From Paguma larvata (taxonomy: Eukaryota > Chordata > Mammalia > Carnivora > Viverridae), in contig CM057831.1 of the NCBI GenBank assembly GCA_030068075.1, positions 7,391,464-7,455,463 on the forward strand: a stretch of 64,000 bases of DNA, given 5' to 3'. The position numbers and the translations under genes were made by a program. Shown piece by piece: positions 1-11,395 of the stretch. Under the pieces are notes generated by a model that saw only the letters and a list, made by a program, of their open reading frames with translations, had not been told where the DNA came from and made no database searches. Positions within the stretch are counted from its first letter, which is position 1. Every line of letters starts with the position of its first letter.

Positions 1-430
1 TTTGCTAAAACACCTACTTCAAAGGTGGTCGTCTCTAATAGACACACTGCCAGCCACACAACCAGATAATTCCCACTGAGCCTTCTTTGTTTTAGAGATC
101 TTGCTTGATTTCAATAACTATTTGGGCCACTTGCTGTTTTCTCTTCCCACACTTTAAATTCCCATTCTTACATTTTAAATTCACCAATAAAGAGTGAGCC
201 TATGAAACCCTAGCCCCTGCCCTCACCCTCAATACAAGCAGAACCCTAGATCCTATCTCTCTCTCCCCACTCATGATCTCACTGTGTGGTTGAGGTGTGC
301 TGTATCATGTCCAGATTCTATAAATAATAAACCTTTATTTTTTCAGGGCTTCCTGATGGTTGCTGCTGAAGGGGGTCTTACAATCATAAGAACCACAAGG
401 GCCAGTTGAACCCCAATATTGGTTATTGAT
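1..430 (+). mobile_element. Possible LTR-like end of a decayed endogenous retroelement
   Basis: The stretch carries two AATAAA-type signals (near 187 and 327). The second is followed by a T-rich run and then about 70 bases ending in a 'gggggtctta' motif, which resembles the R-U5 part of a retroviral LTR. No clear primer-binding site follows, and the 5' edge of any LTR lies outside the window. This could equally be an ordinary unique sequence with poly(A) signals. The call is an inference from layout only. Confidence 0.28.
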
Positions 431-2725
431 AGGCTGATACTGGCATGAAACGATTGGGACTAACTAAGGGGAATACCCTATACTTTTAACTTACTTGACT
501 AGCTACCTAACTCAGGTGGGTACTACCATCTGGAAAAACAGCACCGCTTGTTGGGGATGAGTTGCATACTACCTCTGTATTACCTGCTATATCCAACCCA
601 AAGGTCACAGCTGCCATAATAATTCCACATCTCCCCTGAGCAGGAAGATCAAGGCCACACAGTCTAATGAAACTATCATATCACTAATTATAAAGGTCTT
701 AGTTAACTGTTAACGTGTATAAGGGTCCTCCACGCCTCAAGGCCAAGGATAGATAAGGAGGATGGCTTGCAAGGCTGTTGTGAGTGACCCAAGGAGAGGC
801 TCTAGGCTAAGGGCATAAAGAAAACATTCCTATAGGTGAGGAGGACTTGAGATCTCTACCTGTGGCCATTGAGTCAGTGGGTCATGCTTGGACTAGGTGT
901 CCTAGCCCAGAAGAGTGAAACAGCCTCACGACCAGAAACCGATGGTGGCACCAGGGGGAAAATAAAACAGAGGCTTATGGTCTCTGTCACCATTTCACTC
1001 ACTACTATTCTCTTCATCTCCTGACCCCATTGGATATTATGAGTCCAATCCCTGGCGTGATATTGCTAAAAAATTAATGGACAAATACAAATGCCCTGAA
1101 CATCTGGCCCCAGTGTCTCCTAAAAACCCTGAAGAAGTACGCCAACTTTCTGATAAATGCAAAACCCCATGAATACTGCTCAGGGGTATATACCAATATG
1201 CCAAGACTCTAATATTTACACTATAGAGCCCTGGGCTCTTCAAAACACCGTGCATACCGTACTAGTGGAGGTAGAATCCTGGAGAGATCTCTTGGGACAT
1301 GCTGAAAGGAAAGCAGCCATCTCTAAGGAAATTCCACAGTGACATTATGCAAACATTTCTGGTAACAACATGTAAGATTAAGGTAACAGGATGAAGACAA
1401 GAAGTAGAAACTGAGATTAAAAAAACTCTACCTTAACTGAAATTTAAACCTTTCTTCAAGATTTTGTGCAGCACCAAGGAGAGAGTTAATTGGCTATCGT
1501 GGATTTTCTCCTTCCGAACAGAAATTTTTACTCACAGCTGACAAAATGTATTGCCCTGATAGTATCTCTAAAGACCCTACAAGCTACAACCTTAAAGGTC
1601 CATCTGGGCTTGATGCTTATTTCCTCCAAGATACCACAGAATTCCAAGACTCTGGCTTTCCCCTGACTGGAACAGAATGAGCGGCATACCTCACGAGGCA
1701 TTTCTCTTCAAGGAAAAGCCGCCAGGGTTAGGGAGGCACCCGCTGAGGGAAAGGGAAGGTGAAGCCCTCCAGAGCCAGTGAAACTCAAACCGGAGTCCCC
1801 CCACTCCTCACTTGAATATTTATTACCTGGGTCCATGCCCACCCTCCCATCACAGTCATCACGACTAAGGCTTGCAGTGAATAGGAAACATTAATTCGAA
1901 GCCCACCTCCTGCTGCGCAAAATTGGCACGGTCCAATGGGTTTTATCATTTCCCCAAATAGTGACCCAAATGACTCCTCTTTGTTTCCCACCCAGAAGAT
2001 GCCCCATTTGACCCTGAGTCCAGAGAATTACTCTTTACAAGGCACTCCCCATAATTATAGGATGGCACTATTACATTTTAACTGGGGCTGCCAAAACAAC
2101 CCAAAAGGTACTCAACCTCCTAGGATAAAATTTACATTTTCTTTCTCTGTCCCTTGAAGATGTAAATCTTACTATGTCTTTGAAATGTAAATACCCCAGG
2201 AGATAACTAAAACTCTGCTTACAATCGCTTGAGAATGAAGGGGAAACAATGAGTATGAAGGTGGAAATAAAACCAAAAACCCAAAAGAGAAAGAGGCCTT
2301 TTAAAATACAAACTGCTAAAAAAGCTCTTTTGCCCAAAATCCAGTCCACAAGGCCTTTTTAAGATTACAAGGACAAATACAAATTTTTTAAGCCTCCACA
2401 GTTAGTAAAAAAAAATTTTAGCCACTAGAATGGGTAATCTTTACTTTTTGCTGCCAGAGACCATTTGAATTCAGTTGTTATTTATAAACTAGTGAGTTTT
2501 ATATTGTATCGATTCATGGCTTAAATTTTAGAATGAAAGCTATAAGGTTTCTGTTTGAGTCTGTCTGTGTCTATACATGTATGCTGCAGATGTGTGCAAT
2601 TTTTCTACCTCTAGATGGAATTGCCAAACTTAATTTGTAAAAGAGCTCTATTTAATTGGTTTAAAAATAAGCACATATGAATTAAGTGTTCTTTAAAATC
2701 AGAAATACAGAAACTAACCCAAATA
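431..2725. other. Unassigned stretch, possibly decayed retroelement interior
   Basis: No gene is seen. Short open stretches of protein-like composition occur on the plus strand (about 1020-1170 and 1936-2157) but are cut by stops and frameshifts, and none matches a family I can name with confidence. The position downstream of an LTR-like end makes a dead endogenous retrovirus body possible. Base composition is less A-rich than the L1 blocks further on. Confidence 0.3.
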
Positions 2726-2927
2726 TTTTTTAATTTTTTTTTTTTTTTGAGAGGGAGCGAGCATGAGCAGGGCAGGGGGCACAGTGAGAGAAGGAGAGAG
2801 AGAATCTCAAGTAGGCTCCACACTCAGTGCAGGGCTGGAAGCAAGGCTTGGTCTCATGACCATGAGATCATGACCTGAGTTGAAATCAAGAGTTGGAGGC
2901 TTGCAGACTAAACCACCCAGGGCCTCT
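2726..2927 (-). mobile_element. Carnivore tRNA-Lys SINE, minus strand
   Basis: The plus strand reads as the reverse complement of a carnivore SINE. It starts with a T run, then a GAGA-rich stretch, 'caggctcca'-like middle, 'catgagatcatgacctgag' and finally 'ccacccagg'. The tRNA-derived head at the right end is damaged, because the usual terminal GCACCCC is missing. Divergence suggests an older copy than the SINE at 58102. Confidence 0.85.
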
Positions 2928-4009
2928 GGATAAATGTAATTAATTTAAGTATTCCAGAAGTTACACGAAATTCCTAAAAATCTGATGTGTAATGTTATTA
3001 GTCATAATTCCACTTGTCATCTTAAATTGTATGTCACAGAACTATATTTTTTGTCACTTGCATTATAATGAACTTTCTTCAGATCTTTAACCAGTGACTG
3101 TTTTGTATCTTTTGTTGTTTATAAACAGCTATTGTTTTACTCTGCTGCTTTTGCCAAAGTGCTTCACCTTCAAGAAAATTCACGGAAGGGTCTCTAACAA
3201 GTACATGTTTCTAATAACTTGTAGATCATACCACTGAACTGAGTAAAGATTCAGAACTCTAAGGAAAAAGTAGGTTCATCAAACTAACAAAAGATCAATA
3301 ACTAATTACAAAGGACTGAGTGAACAGATGAGGAAGATTATAACTCCTCATGATGTTTATTGGAAACACTGTTGGTTTTTTTCATCTTTTGTTTTCCAGA
3401 TTTAAGGAAACTTTCTCTTAAGCTGTGACTTCCAGCAATTTGGTAAAGTATATCTTTGTGAACAAAGATGAAACAATTATTTTTCCTCCCTGCTTATTAA
3501 ATACCTGATACAAACACGTGCACCATAAGGACCTAACTTGAGTTAGGTCACCACCTCCTGAAATGAGATACAACCCTTTAAGTGAATTGACCTCTTCTCA
3601 AGACTGAGAGGTTAATTCAATGAGATATGGAGCAATCTACCAACACAGATAGATTCAAGCCTACTTATACCAGATGACTCAAAATGTTAAAATATGTCAC
3701 AGTGTTTTTCAAATCTTTGGATGATTTCTAGGGCCCCTCAGATTACTGACTTGGTTTCATCATGCGACACTTCAAGCTTTGGACAAGCAGCTGAATGTTA
3801 CACCAAAGATGAAGACAGGTTAACAGAGAGATCAGGGTAAGAGACAAAGAGAACCACGACAGAACTGTGGTCATCTCAGGGTGATTGCATGAGTGCCCAA
3901 GGTTACACTTCCCGAGGAGTAGCATCCGAGTCTGTATACCCCAGGAGAAACAGACTTTACTAAAGTGTCCATCCAAGTCGCTAAACAAATAAACAAGCAA
4001 ACAACAACA
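2928..4009. other. Unassigned intergenic sequence
   Basis: No gene, RNA or repeat family is recognised with confidence. Between about 3060 and 3560 the sequence has a vaguely retroviral look (short open stretches, a polypyrimidine-rich 'tttgttttccag' near 3390), and it could continue the possible retroelement to the left. The right edge grades into the old L1 that becomes clear by about 4010. Confidence 0.3.
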
Positions 4010-5232
4010 TCAAGATTTAAAGGAATAGATTAGTACACAGAGTTACTGCACTATATTATCTGAAAAGTCCAATTTCAAAGAAAAAAAATATGAGCCATGC
4101 AAAGTAACAGGGAAGTATGATCAGAGAAAGAAGCAAGCAACAGAAACTGCCTAAGAGAGAGTCAAGGGGTCAGATGTAGTAGACAAAACTTACAAAACAA
4201 CAACAATAAATATGTCCAAAGAATTAAGGGAGATTTTGTTTAAAGAGATAAAGAAAAGTATTCTGACAAAATCTCATCAAAGAGAGATCATCAATTCAGA
4301 TAAATTATTTTAAAAAAAACCAGAAGATAATTCTAGAGTTGAAAAGGACAATAACTGAAAGGTTCATTAGTGGGGCTCAAGAGATTTGAGTGGGCATATC
4401 AGCTTATTTGAAGATAAGTTGATAGAGATTATATATTTTGGAGAACAGAAAAATAAGCACACCAACATACACATAATGAAAGAACATAGCAGAGGAAAGG
4501 GAGGAAAAAATAGAAAAAAAATTATTTGAAAAAATATAATGGCTGAAAGTTTCTCAAATTTGATTAAAAACACTAATCTATACATCCAGGAAGCTCGACC
4601 AACTCCAAATAGGATAGTATAAAGAGATCGACATCTAGACATGTAATCGTAAAAAATGATAAAAGACAAACTCAAAATCTGGAAAAAAGAAAATGCCTAG
4701 TTATGTGCAAAATATCACACAAGATGAACTGTTGATTTCTCATCAGAAAAAAATGGGGCAAGAAGGGAGTAGAATGACATATTTAAATGACGTATTTTAA
4801 AAAAGGAAAAAGAAAAACAATAATAAAACTCGCCAGCTGGAATCTTTTATCCAGCAAAACTGTATTTCACAACTGAAGGTTAAGAAATAAAAGACATTCC
4901 CAGGGAAACAAAAATGGACAGAATCCATTGCTAACAGACCTGCCTTACAAGAAATAGTAACACAAATTCATCAGGTTGAAAGTAAGTGACTCAGTAATTT
5001 GAATTGGTGCATGCGCACGGGTACGCAGACACACACACACACACACACTAACTATAGAACATAACTACCACAAATCACCAGAATCCACTATATATGGTAA
5101 TTGCAAGAACAACCATTAAAAATTTTTAAATAGTAAAAATATCACTAAAGAAATTCAGAGTGCACTAGAAAACATTCATTTAATGCAAAAGAAAGCAATA
5201 AAGAAGGAACAAAGGAACAAAAGAATAGGACA
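4010..5232 (+). mobile_element. Old L1 (L1M-type), 5' portion with ORF1 remnant
   Basis: The sequence follows the ORF1 region of old mammalian L1s: 'acagaaactg', 'gttgaaaaggacaataactg', 'ataatggctgaaagtttctc', 'gatttctcatcagaaa' and 'cagcaaaactgt' appear in the expected order. The end of ORF1 and the spacer before ORF2 follow up to 5232. It is broken by many stops. The same element appears to resume at 17413, after the L1 that starts at 5233. HAL1 is an alternative name for the ORF1 part, but the continuation at 17413 includes ORF2, which favours a full L1. Confidence 0.75.
5025..5048. repeat. (CA)n microsatellite
   Basis: A short uninterrupted run of CA dinucleotides lies inside the old L1 after its ORF1 remnant. 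Confidence 0.9.
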
Positions 5233-6740
5233 GGAAAAGATGGCAGAATAGGAAGATCCTAAGCTGAACTCATTCCATGGATACACCTAGGTTCATACAT
5301 CTGGGTGAAGAACCCATAAATGACTTAAATACTGGCAGAGGAGACTCTCCACAGCTATTTATGGAAAACCCACATAGAGAAACTGTAGGAAGGGCAGAGA
5401 CCCATTTGGGAACCAAATTAGCCTGCAGACTAACCACAAAAGAGAGAGACACTGAAAGTATGGAAAAGCGAAAGGAACAGACTCCAAAACAGTCACTCCA
5501 GGCACAAGGGACCCAAGACAAATCCCCATAATATTTGGCTTTGAAAAGCAGAAGAGTTAACTTTGTAAGTTTTTATAATTAGTGGGGCTTAACACTAGGA
5601 ATTTTATAAATCAGTGGCTTTTGCTCTGGGAGAGCTGGAAGAAGGTAGGAAACTGAGGCCCAAATCTTAAAAAGACAGTATGACAAACAAATACACTGAG
5701 ATACAGCATAGAAGCATCAGTTTGGAAAATGCCTGGGTTATACAGAAAGGGGCTTTATTTACTAATGTCAGAATGTGTACAGGAAGGGCAGGAATCTGTA
5801 GATTTGTCAAAAAAACAAAAGAGCTGGCTAGTGTGATTTCTCTTTCCCACCTAAGGGAACCAGTGCAAATTCCCTCCATCTGGCTTAAAATAGTTCACCC
5901 TACCCTCACATTCTCTTGTGGATCTACCCTATCCAACCTGCCCCATTTAGCAGGTGTTCCTCACAAGTGGCTCCAGTTCTCTTCCAACAAGCAGACCAGT
6001 GAGTCCACTGCTAACGCACCCTGACCCCACATTCCTGTGGATTCACCCCATCCAACCTGCTGCACTTGGTAGGCATCATTCCAAAGTGATGCCATAAGCA
6101 TGGCATTGTGCAAGCAAACCTGACAGTTGCCACCACCACTCCAAAGCGACCCCTGACATGAGAGAGGGGATGATAACCACACACACAAGTTTAAACACAG
6201 CCACAGCAGTGGGTCAGGGGCAGATATCTGGTCTGACTACAAGCCCTAGCCATCAACAAATACCTCAAATGGGGTAGCACAAAGAGAAAACCTGGTTTGG
6301 GGTCACAGCAACCTCAACAGAAAGAATGCAGGCAGACACTGAGTCTGATTGCAGGCCCCGCCCACTAACAAACATCTCAGGGGATAATGCAGTTTTGTGC
6401 AAATGCACTTCTGGCAAACATCAGGTCCGACCAAACTTAAGCCCAAAGCAGCCCTATACCGGCTCCTTAATAGCACGGGACCAAAATGATCCCGCAACAA
6501 GCAAAGAAAGTCATTGCAGACAGCTAGATTGAAGGAAAAAGAAGCTCAGCCACAATAGTAGGGCACACAGAACACACATAGGAGACACCTCTAAGGCAAC
6601 AGATTCTGGTGAACAGGGGGCACTGTACTGTAGGGAAAGCAGAGGACCTTGTCTCCATAAGGCCACTACTTTAAGACCAGGAGATATAGCAGACTTTCCT
6701 AACACACAGAAAGAGACACAGTTAGATACAATGAAGGGAC
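5233..6740 (+). promoter_or_regulatory. L1 5' UTR (promoter region) of element A
   Basis: This non-A-rich stretch precedes the ORF1 remnant and is shared in order with the stretch at 36060-37020, as expected for an L1 5' UTR that carried the internal promoter. It contains imperfect internal duplications, for example the 'tccaacctgc' blocks near 5933 and 6050, and two related blocks near 6210 and 6330. It is decayed, and there is no evidence that it is active. Confidence 0.6.
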
Positions 6741-6886
6741 AGAGGAATATGTCCCAAATGAATGAACAGGACAAAAATCACAGCAAGACAGCCAAACAGA
6801 ATGAAGATAAGTAATATAATTGACAGATAATTTAAAATAATGGTCATAAAGATACTCACTGGATGTGAGAGAAGAGAGGAATCTCA

Positions 6887-7070
6887 GGGTGCCTGGATGG
6901 CTCAGTCAGTTATGTACCTAACTCTTGATTTTAGCTCATGGTGATCAAGACCCACATCAGGCTCTGTGCTGACAGCATGAAGCCTGCTTGGGATTCTCTC
7001 TCTCCCTCTCTCTGCCCCTTCCCTCCTGTCTTTCAAGATAAATAAATAAATAAATAAACATTTTTTCAAA
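6887..7070 (+). mobile_element. Carnivore tRNA-Lys SINE in L1 element A
   Basis: The head reads 'gggtgcctggatggctcag', followed by a tRNA-like B-box region, 'gctctgtgctgacagcatg', a (TC)n block and a tail of AAATA repeats. Short imperfect duplications ('ggaatctca' on the left, 'ggattctca' on the right) flank it. The copy is moderately diverged. Confidence 0.9.
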
Positions 7071-7815
7071 ATAAAAGATTGGATTCTCACTAAGGTCTTC
7101 AAAAAAAAAGAAAATATCAAAAAGAACCAATCATATATGAGTTCAAAAACTGAAATTAAAAATACACTGGAGGTAATAAATAGTAGAATAGAGGCAGCAG
7201 AAGAATTTATCAGTGAGCTGGAAGATAGAATAATGGGAGCAACTAAGCTGAACAACAGCAACAAAACAATAAAATAGGAGAATGAGTTAAGGGAACTCAG
7301 TGACACCAATGAGCATATTAACATTTGCATTATTGGGAACCCAAAAAGAAAAGAGAGAGAAAAGGGGAAAAATATTTATATGAAAAAGTAATAGCTAAAA
7401 ACTCCCTAACTCTAGGGAAGGAAACAGACATTCAGATCCAGAAGCCACAGAGATCCCCCAACAAAATCAACCCAATGAGGTCCATGCCCAGACATAATAA
7501 TTAAAATGGTGGAAAGGAATGATAAAGAGAATTTTAAAAGCGACAAGAGAAAACAGTTATATATATAAGGAAAACTCCATAAGGCTATTAGCTGATTTCT
7601 CAGCAGAAACTTGTAGGCCAGATGGGAGTGGCATGGTATCTTCAAAGTGCTGAAAGGAAAAACCCTGCAACCATGAATACTCTATCCGGCAAAGCTATCA
7701 TTTAGAATAGAAGGAGAGATAAAGAAGTTCCGAAACAAAAGTTAAAGAAATTCATCACCACTAAACCAGTCTTACAAAAAATGTTAAATGGGGTTCTTTG
7801 AATGAAAAGGAAAGA

Positions 7816-8027
7816 CAAGGCACACCTGGTCACTCAGTAGGTTGAGCATCCAACTCTTGATTTCAGCTCAGGCCACGATCTCATGGTTCGTGAGTTCGAA
7901 AGCCTCTGTGTTGAAAGTGTGGACCCTGCTTGGGATTCTCTGTCGTTCTCTCTCTCTGCCCCTACCCTGCTCATGTGCACATGCTCTCTTGCTGTCTCTC
8001 AAAAATAAACAAACATTCAAGGAAAAA
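7816..8027 (+). mobile_element. Carnivore tRNA-Lys SINE in L1 element A
   Basis: The order is the usual one: GGCACACCTGG head, 'gatctcatggttcgtgagttc' as the B-box region, then 'ctgcttgggattctctg', a pyrimidine-rich block and AAATAAAC with an A tail. An 11-base duplication, 'aaaaggaaaga', lies at 7805-7815 and again at 8028-8038. Confidence 0.92.
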
Positions 8028-9808
8028 AAAAGGAAAGATGAGAAGCACGAATAAGAAAAATAAGGAAAAAAATTCACAGGCACGTATAAACATAAGAAAA
8101 ATAGTACATAATAAAATTAGTAGATTCATCACTTACAAAACCAGTATGGAAGTTAAAGCATAAAAGTAGTAAAATCAAGTATATCTATAAAAAATTAATC
8201 ATGGGTTCATGAAATGAAAGGATGTAAATTATGATACCAAATACCTAAAAGGTAGGGGGAGGGGAGAAGCAGGGTTTACTGCTTTTAGAATATATTTGAA
8301 TGTAAGTGACCATAATCTTAGTATAGACTACTGTATGCAAAAGAAATTACATATAAACCTAATGGTAACCACAAATCAAAAACTTGTAATAGATAAAAAA
8401 TGAGAAAGTAATCCAAGATATTACTAAAGAAAGCCATCAAACCACAAGAATATGAGAAGAAAGGAACAGAGAAGAACTACAAATACAACCATAAATCAAG
8501 TAACAAAATGTGTCATATACATACCTACCCAATACTTTGATGCAAATGAACTAAATGCTCCAATCAAAAGATACAGAATGAATGAAGGGATAAAAAAGTA
8601 AGACCTATCTATATGCTGCTTACAAGAGACTAATTTCAGACCTCAAGACACATGTAAAATGAAAGTAAAGGGATGGAAAAATATTTACTGTGCAAAGAGA
8701 AGTGAAAGGGAAGCTGGGGTAGTAATAGTTCTGTTGTATAAAATAGACTTTAAAACAAAGACTGTAACAAGTGACAAAGAAGGACACCACATAATCATAA
8801 AGGGAATAATCCAACAAGAAGATTGTAAATATTTACACACTCAACATGGAAGCACTCAAATACATAAAGCAGTTATTAACAAATATGCAGAAAGAAATCA
8901 GTAGTAATATAATAGAATTACAATAATAGTCAGCGGCTTTAAAACCCCACTTACAGCAATGGATAGATCATCCAAACAGAAAATGTACAGAAAACAGTTG
9001 CTTTGAATGACACATTGGACCAGATGAATATAGCAGAAATATTCACCGTATTCCATTCAAAACCAGCAGAATGCACATTCTTTCAAGTGGACATGAAAAA
9101 TTCTTTAGAATAGATTACATTAGGCCACAAGTCAACCTATAAATCAACCATAAGAAAAAATCTGGAAACAATAAAAATAAGATGCTACTAAACAATGAAT
9201 GTGCCAACCAAGACATCAAAGAAGAATAGAAAAAATACATGGAGACAGGTGAAAATTAAAATAAAACGGTCCAAAATCTTTGAGATGCAGCAAAAGCAGT
9301 TCTAAGAGGGATTATAGCAATACAGGCCTACTTCAAGAAGAAAAATTCCAAACCACCTAACCTATTCCTAAAGAAGCTACAAGAAGTAGAACAAAGAAAA
9401 CCCAAGACCAGTAGAAGGAAGGAACAATGAGGATTAGAGCAGAAATAAGTGAAATAGAAACTAAAAAAATAGAACAGATCAGTGAAACCAGGATCTGGTT
9501 CTTTGAAAAGATCAACCAAATTGATAAGCCTTTATCCGGACTCATTAAAAAAAGAGAGAGAGAGAGAGAGATCTTAAATAAACAAAACCTGAAATTAAAG
9601 AAGAGTAATAACAACCAACACTAAAGAAATACAAAGAATTATAAGAGAATATTATGAAAAATTATATGCCAACAAACTGGACAATCCAGAAGAAATGGAT
9701 AAATTCCTAGAAACATACAACCTCTCCCAAACTAATCCACAGAGAAATTGAAAATTTGAACAGATAATCAGCAATGAAATTGAAACAGTAATCAAAAAAC
9801 TCTCAACA

Positions 9809-10022
9809 TGGGGCACCTGGGTGGCTCAGTTGGTTAAGTGGCTGACTTCGGCTCATGTTATGATCTCATGGTCTCTGAGTTCTAGTCCCGGGTGTGGGGT
9901 TTTGTGCTGATGGCTCTGAGCCTGAAGCCTGCTTCGGATTCTGTGTCTCCCTCTCTCTCTGACCCTCCCCTGCTCACGCTCTGTCTCTCTCTCTCTCAAA
10001 AATTAATAAACATTAAAAAAAA
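9809..10022 (+). mobile_element. Carnivore tRNA-Lys SINE in ORF2 of element A
   Basis: This well-kept copy has the GGGGCACCTGGGTGGCTCAG head, a (TC)n block and AATTAATAAACATTA before its A tail. The target-site duplication 'aaaaaactctcaaca' (9794-9808) recurs as 'aaaaaactcccaaca' (10023-10037). The duplicated sequence is ORF2 of the host L1, so the insertion point is exact. Confidence 0.95.
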
Positions 10023-10417
10023 AAAAAACTCCCAACAAACTAGAGTCCAGGGCCAGATGGCTTCACAGGTGAATTCTACCAAACATTTAAAGAGTTAACA
10101 CCTATTCTTCTCCAATTATTTACAAAAAGAGAAGAGGAAAGAAAGCTTCCAAATACATTCTATGAGACCAACATTACCCTGATACCAAAACCAGATAAAG
10201 ACATTACAAAAAAAGAAAACTACAGGAAAATAGCTTTGATGAATATAGATGCAAAAATTTTGAACAAAGTATTAGCAAACACAATCCATCAATACATTAA
10301 AATCATTCACCACAATCAAGTAAGATATATTCCTGGATGTAAGGGTGGTTCAATACTCACAAATTAATCAACGTGATTCACCTCATCAACAAGAAAAAGG
10401 ATAAAAACTGTATGATT

Positions 10418-11395
10418 GAGTTCTGGTTCAAGATGGGGATGTAGGAAGACTCTGAATTTATCTCCTCCACAGAATACACCAAATTCCTCTTGAAGAACAA
10501 CTGAGGACTGACTGGACAGCTACTGAACTACCAGAAAGAGAATGGCAAGAGAGATGGAGACACAGTAACAAAGGAAACCCCTATCCTCAACTCCGTGAAG
10601 AATGGCACTGGGGAGGAAGAGTGAGGAAGAACTGGGAACAGATCCCTCTGTCCTTGGGCACAGAAAAAAAAAAAGCCACAGTTTAAAAGGGCAACTAGCA
10701 TATAAAAAAAGAAAACATTAGAACTCTGACAAGCTGTGGAGGACCTATGAGAAAGCTCTCCAGGTCAGAGGCACTGAAAAATGACGTGGTTTACTTTCCC
10801 ACCCCACTTTAAAACCCTGGACCAGAGCAGGGTCTGGATAACATGGTGGGAGATCCAGTCATCTTGGTGGGCTTGCAACTTCGTGAGCCCAGGGTCCACA
10901 GACCCGTACAAGCCCTAGATGCACTGGGATGCAGAAAAGAAGCCATGGTTTAGAAGAGCCAGGAACTGAAGGCTTTCCCCACCTCAAGGACAGAGACCCA
11001 GAGTTTGGCCACTGTAAGAGGTAGGTTTACAGCCATAAATCATCAGAGAGGGCGTGTGACCTCAGCAAGCCCAGGGTCCACAGGCTCGCACCAGCTCTAG
11101 CTGTGCTGGGACAGAGAAACACTCATAGTTTAGAAGGGCCAAGGCACTGCAGGAAAGCTCTCCCCGCCTCCACCTTGAAGGCCTAGACCAGAGCAGAGTC
11201 TGGCTTCATAAACAGTAGGTTTGATCACCATAGTTGGAGGGTTCTAATTCCATAAGTGGGTGGGTCCAGTTGTCACAGGGTGTTTGTGACCTCAGCAAGC
11301 TCAGGGTCCTGAAGACCACACCAGTCTCAGTCACGCTGGGACACAGAAGAAAGGCCACACCACTCTCAGTCATGCTGGGACACAGAAGAAAGTCT
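10418..11395 (+). promoter_or_regulatory. L1 5' UTR with ~200-bp tandem units (element B)
   Basis: Three related units are visible at about 10754-10970, 10971-11150 and 11151-11357. Each carries 'cagcaagc.cagggtcc' or a variant, then 'gctgggacacagaa' or a variant; the first two go on to '.tagtttagaag.gcc'-like sequence. A short extra copy of the end of the last unit follows (11358-11392). The start shares 'tctcctcca' and nearby sequence with the L1 5' UTR at 46808. Confidence 0.65.

Larger units (their letters stand above)
5233..10417 (+). mobile_element. Carnivore L1 (element A), 5' part: 5' UTR, ORF1 remnant, start of ORF2
   Basis: Element A opens with a 5' UTR start ('ggaaaagatggcagaatagg') and runs through a GC-richer UTR, an ORF1 remnant (from about 6740), the ORF1-ORF2 spacer with 'agctgatttctcagcagaaa' (7590) and ORF2 (endonuclease part from about 8640, reverse-transcriptase start from about 9440). 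It is interrupted by SINEs at 6887, 7816 and 9809. It stops at 10417, where another L1 starts, and resumes at 14251. The left flank ends in 'taggaca', and a similar 'tgggaca' lies at 17417-17423, which I read as decayed target-site duplications around element A. All frames are broken. Confidence 0.85.

Noticed and set aside
6902..7330. 142-codon minus-strand open frame
   Set aside because: It runs antisense across a SINE and an L1 ORF1 remnant. Its composition reflects the A-rich L1 strand.
9809..10022. tRNA-Lys-like sequence with boxes A and B (seen in every SINE head)
   Set aside because: These are SINE heads with SINE tails and duplications, not tRNA genes.
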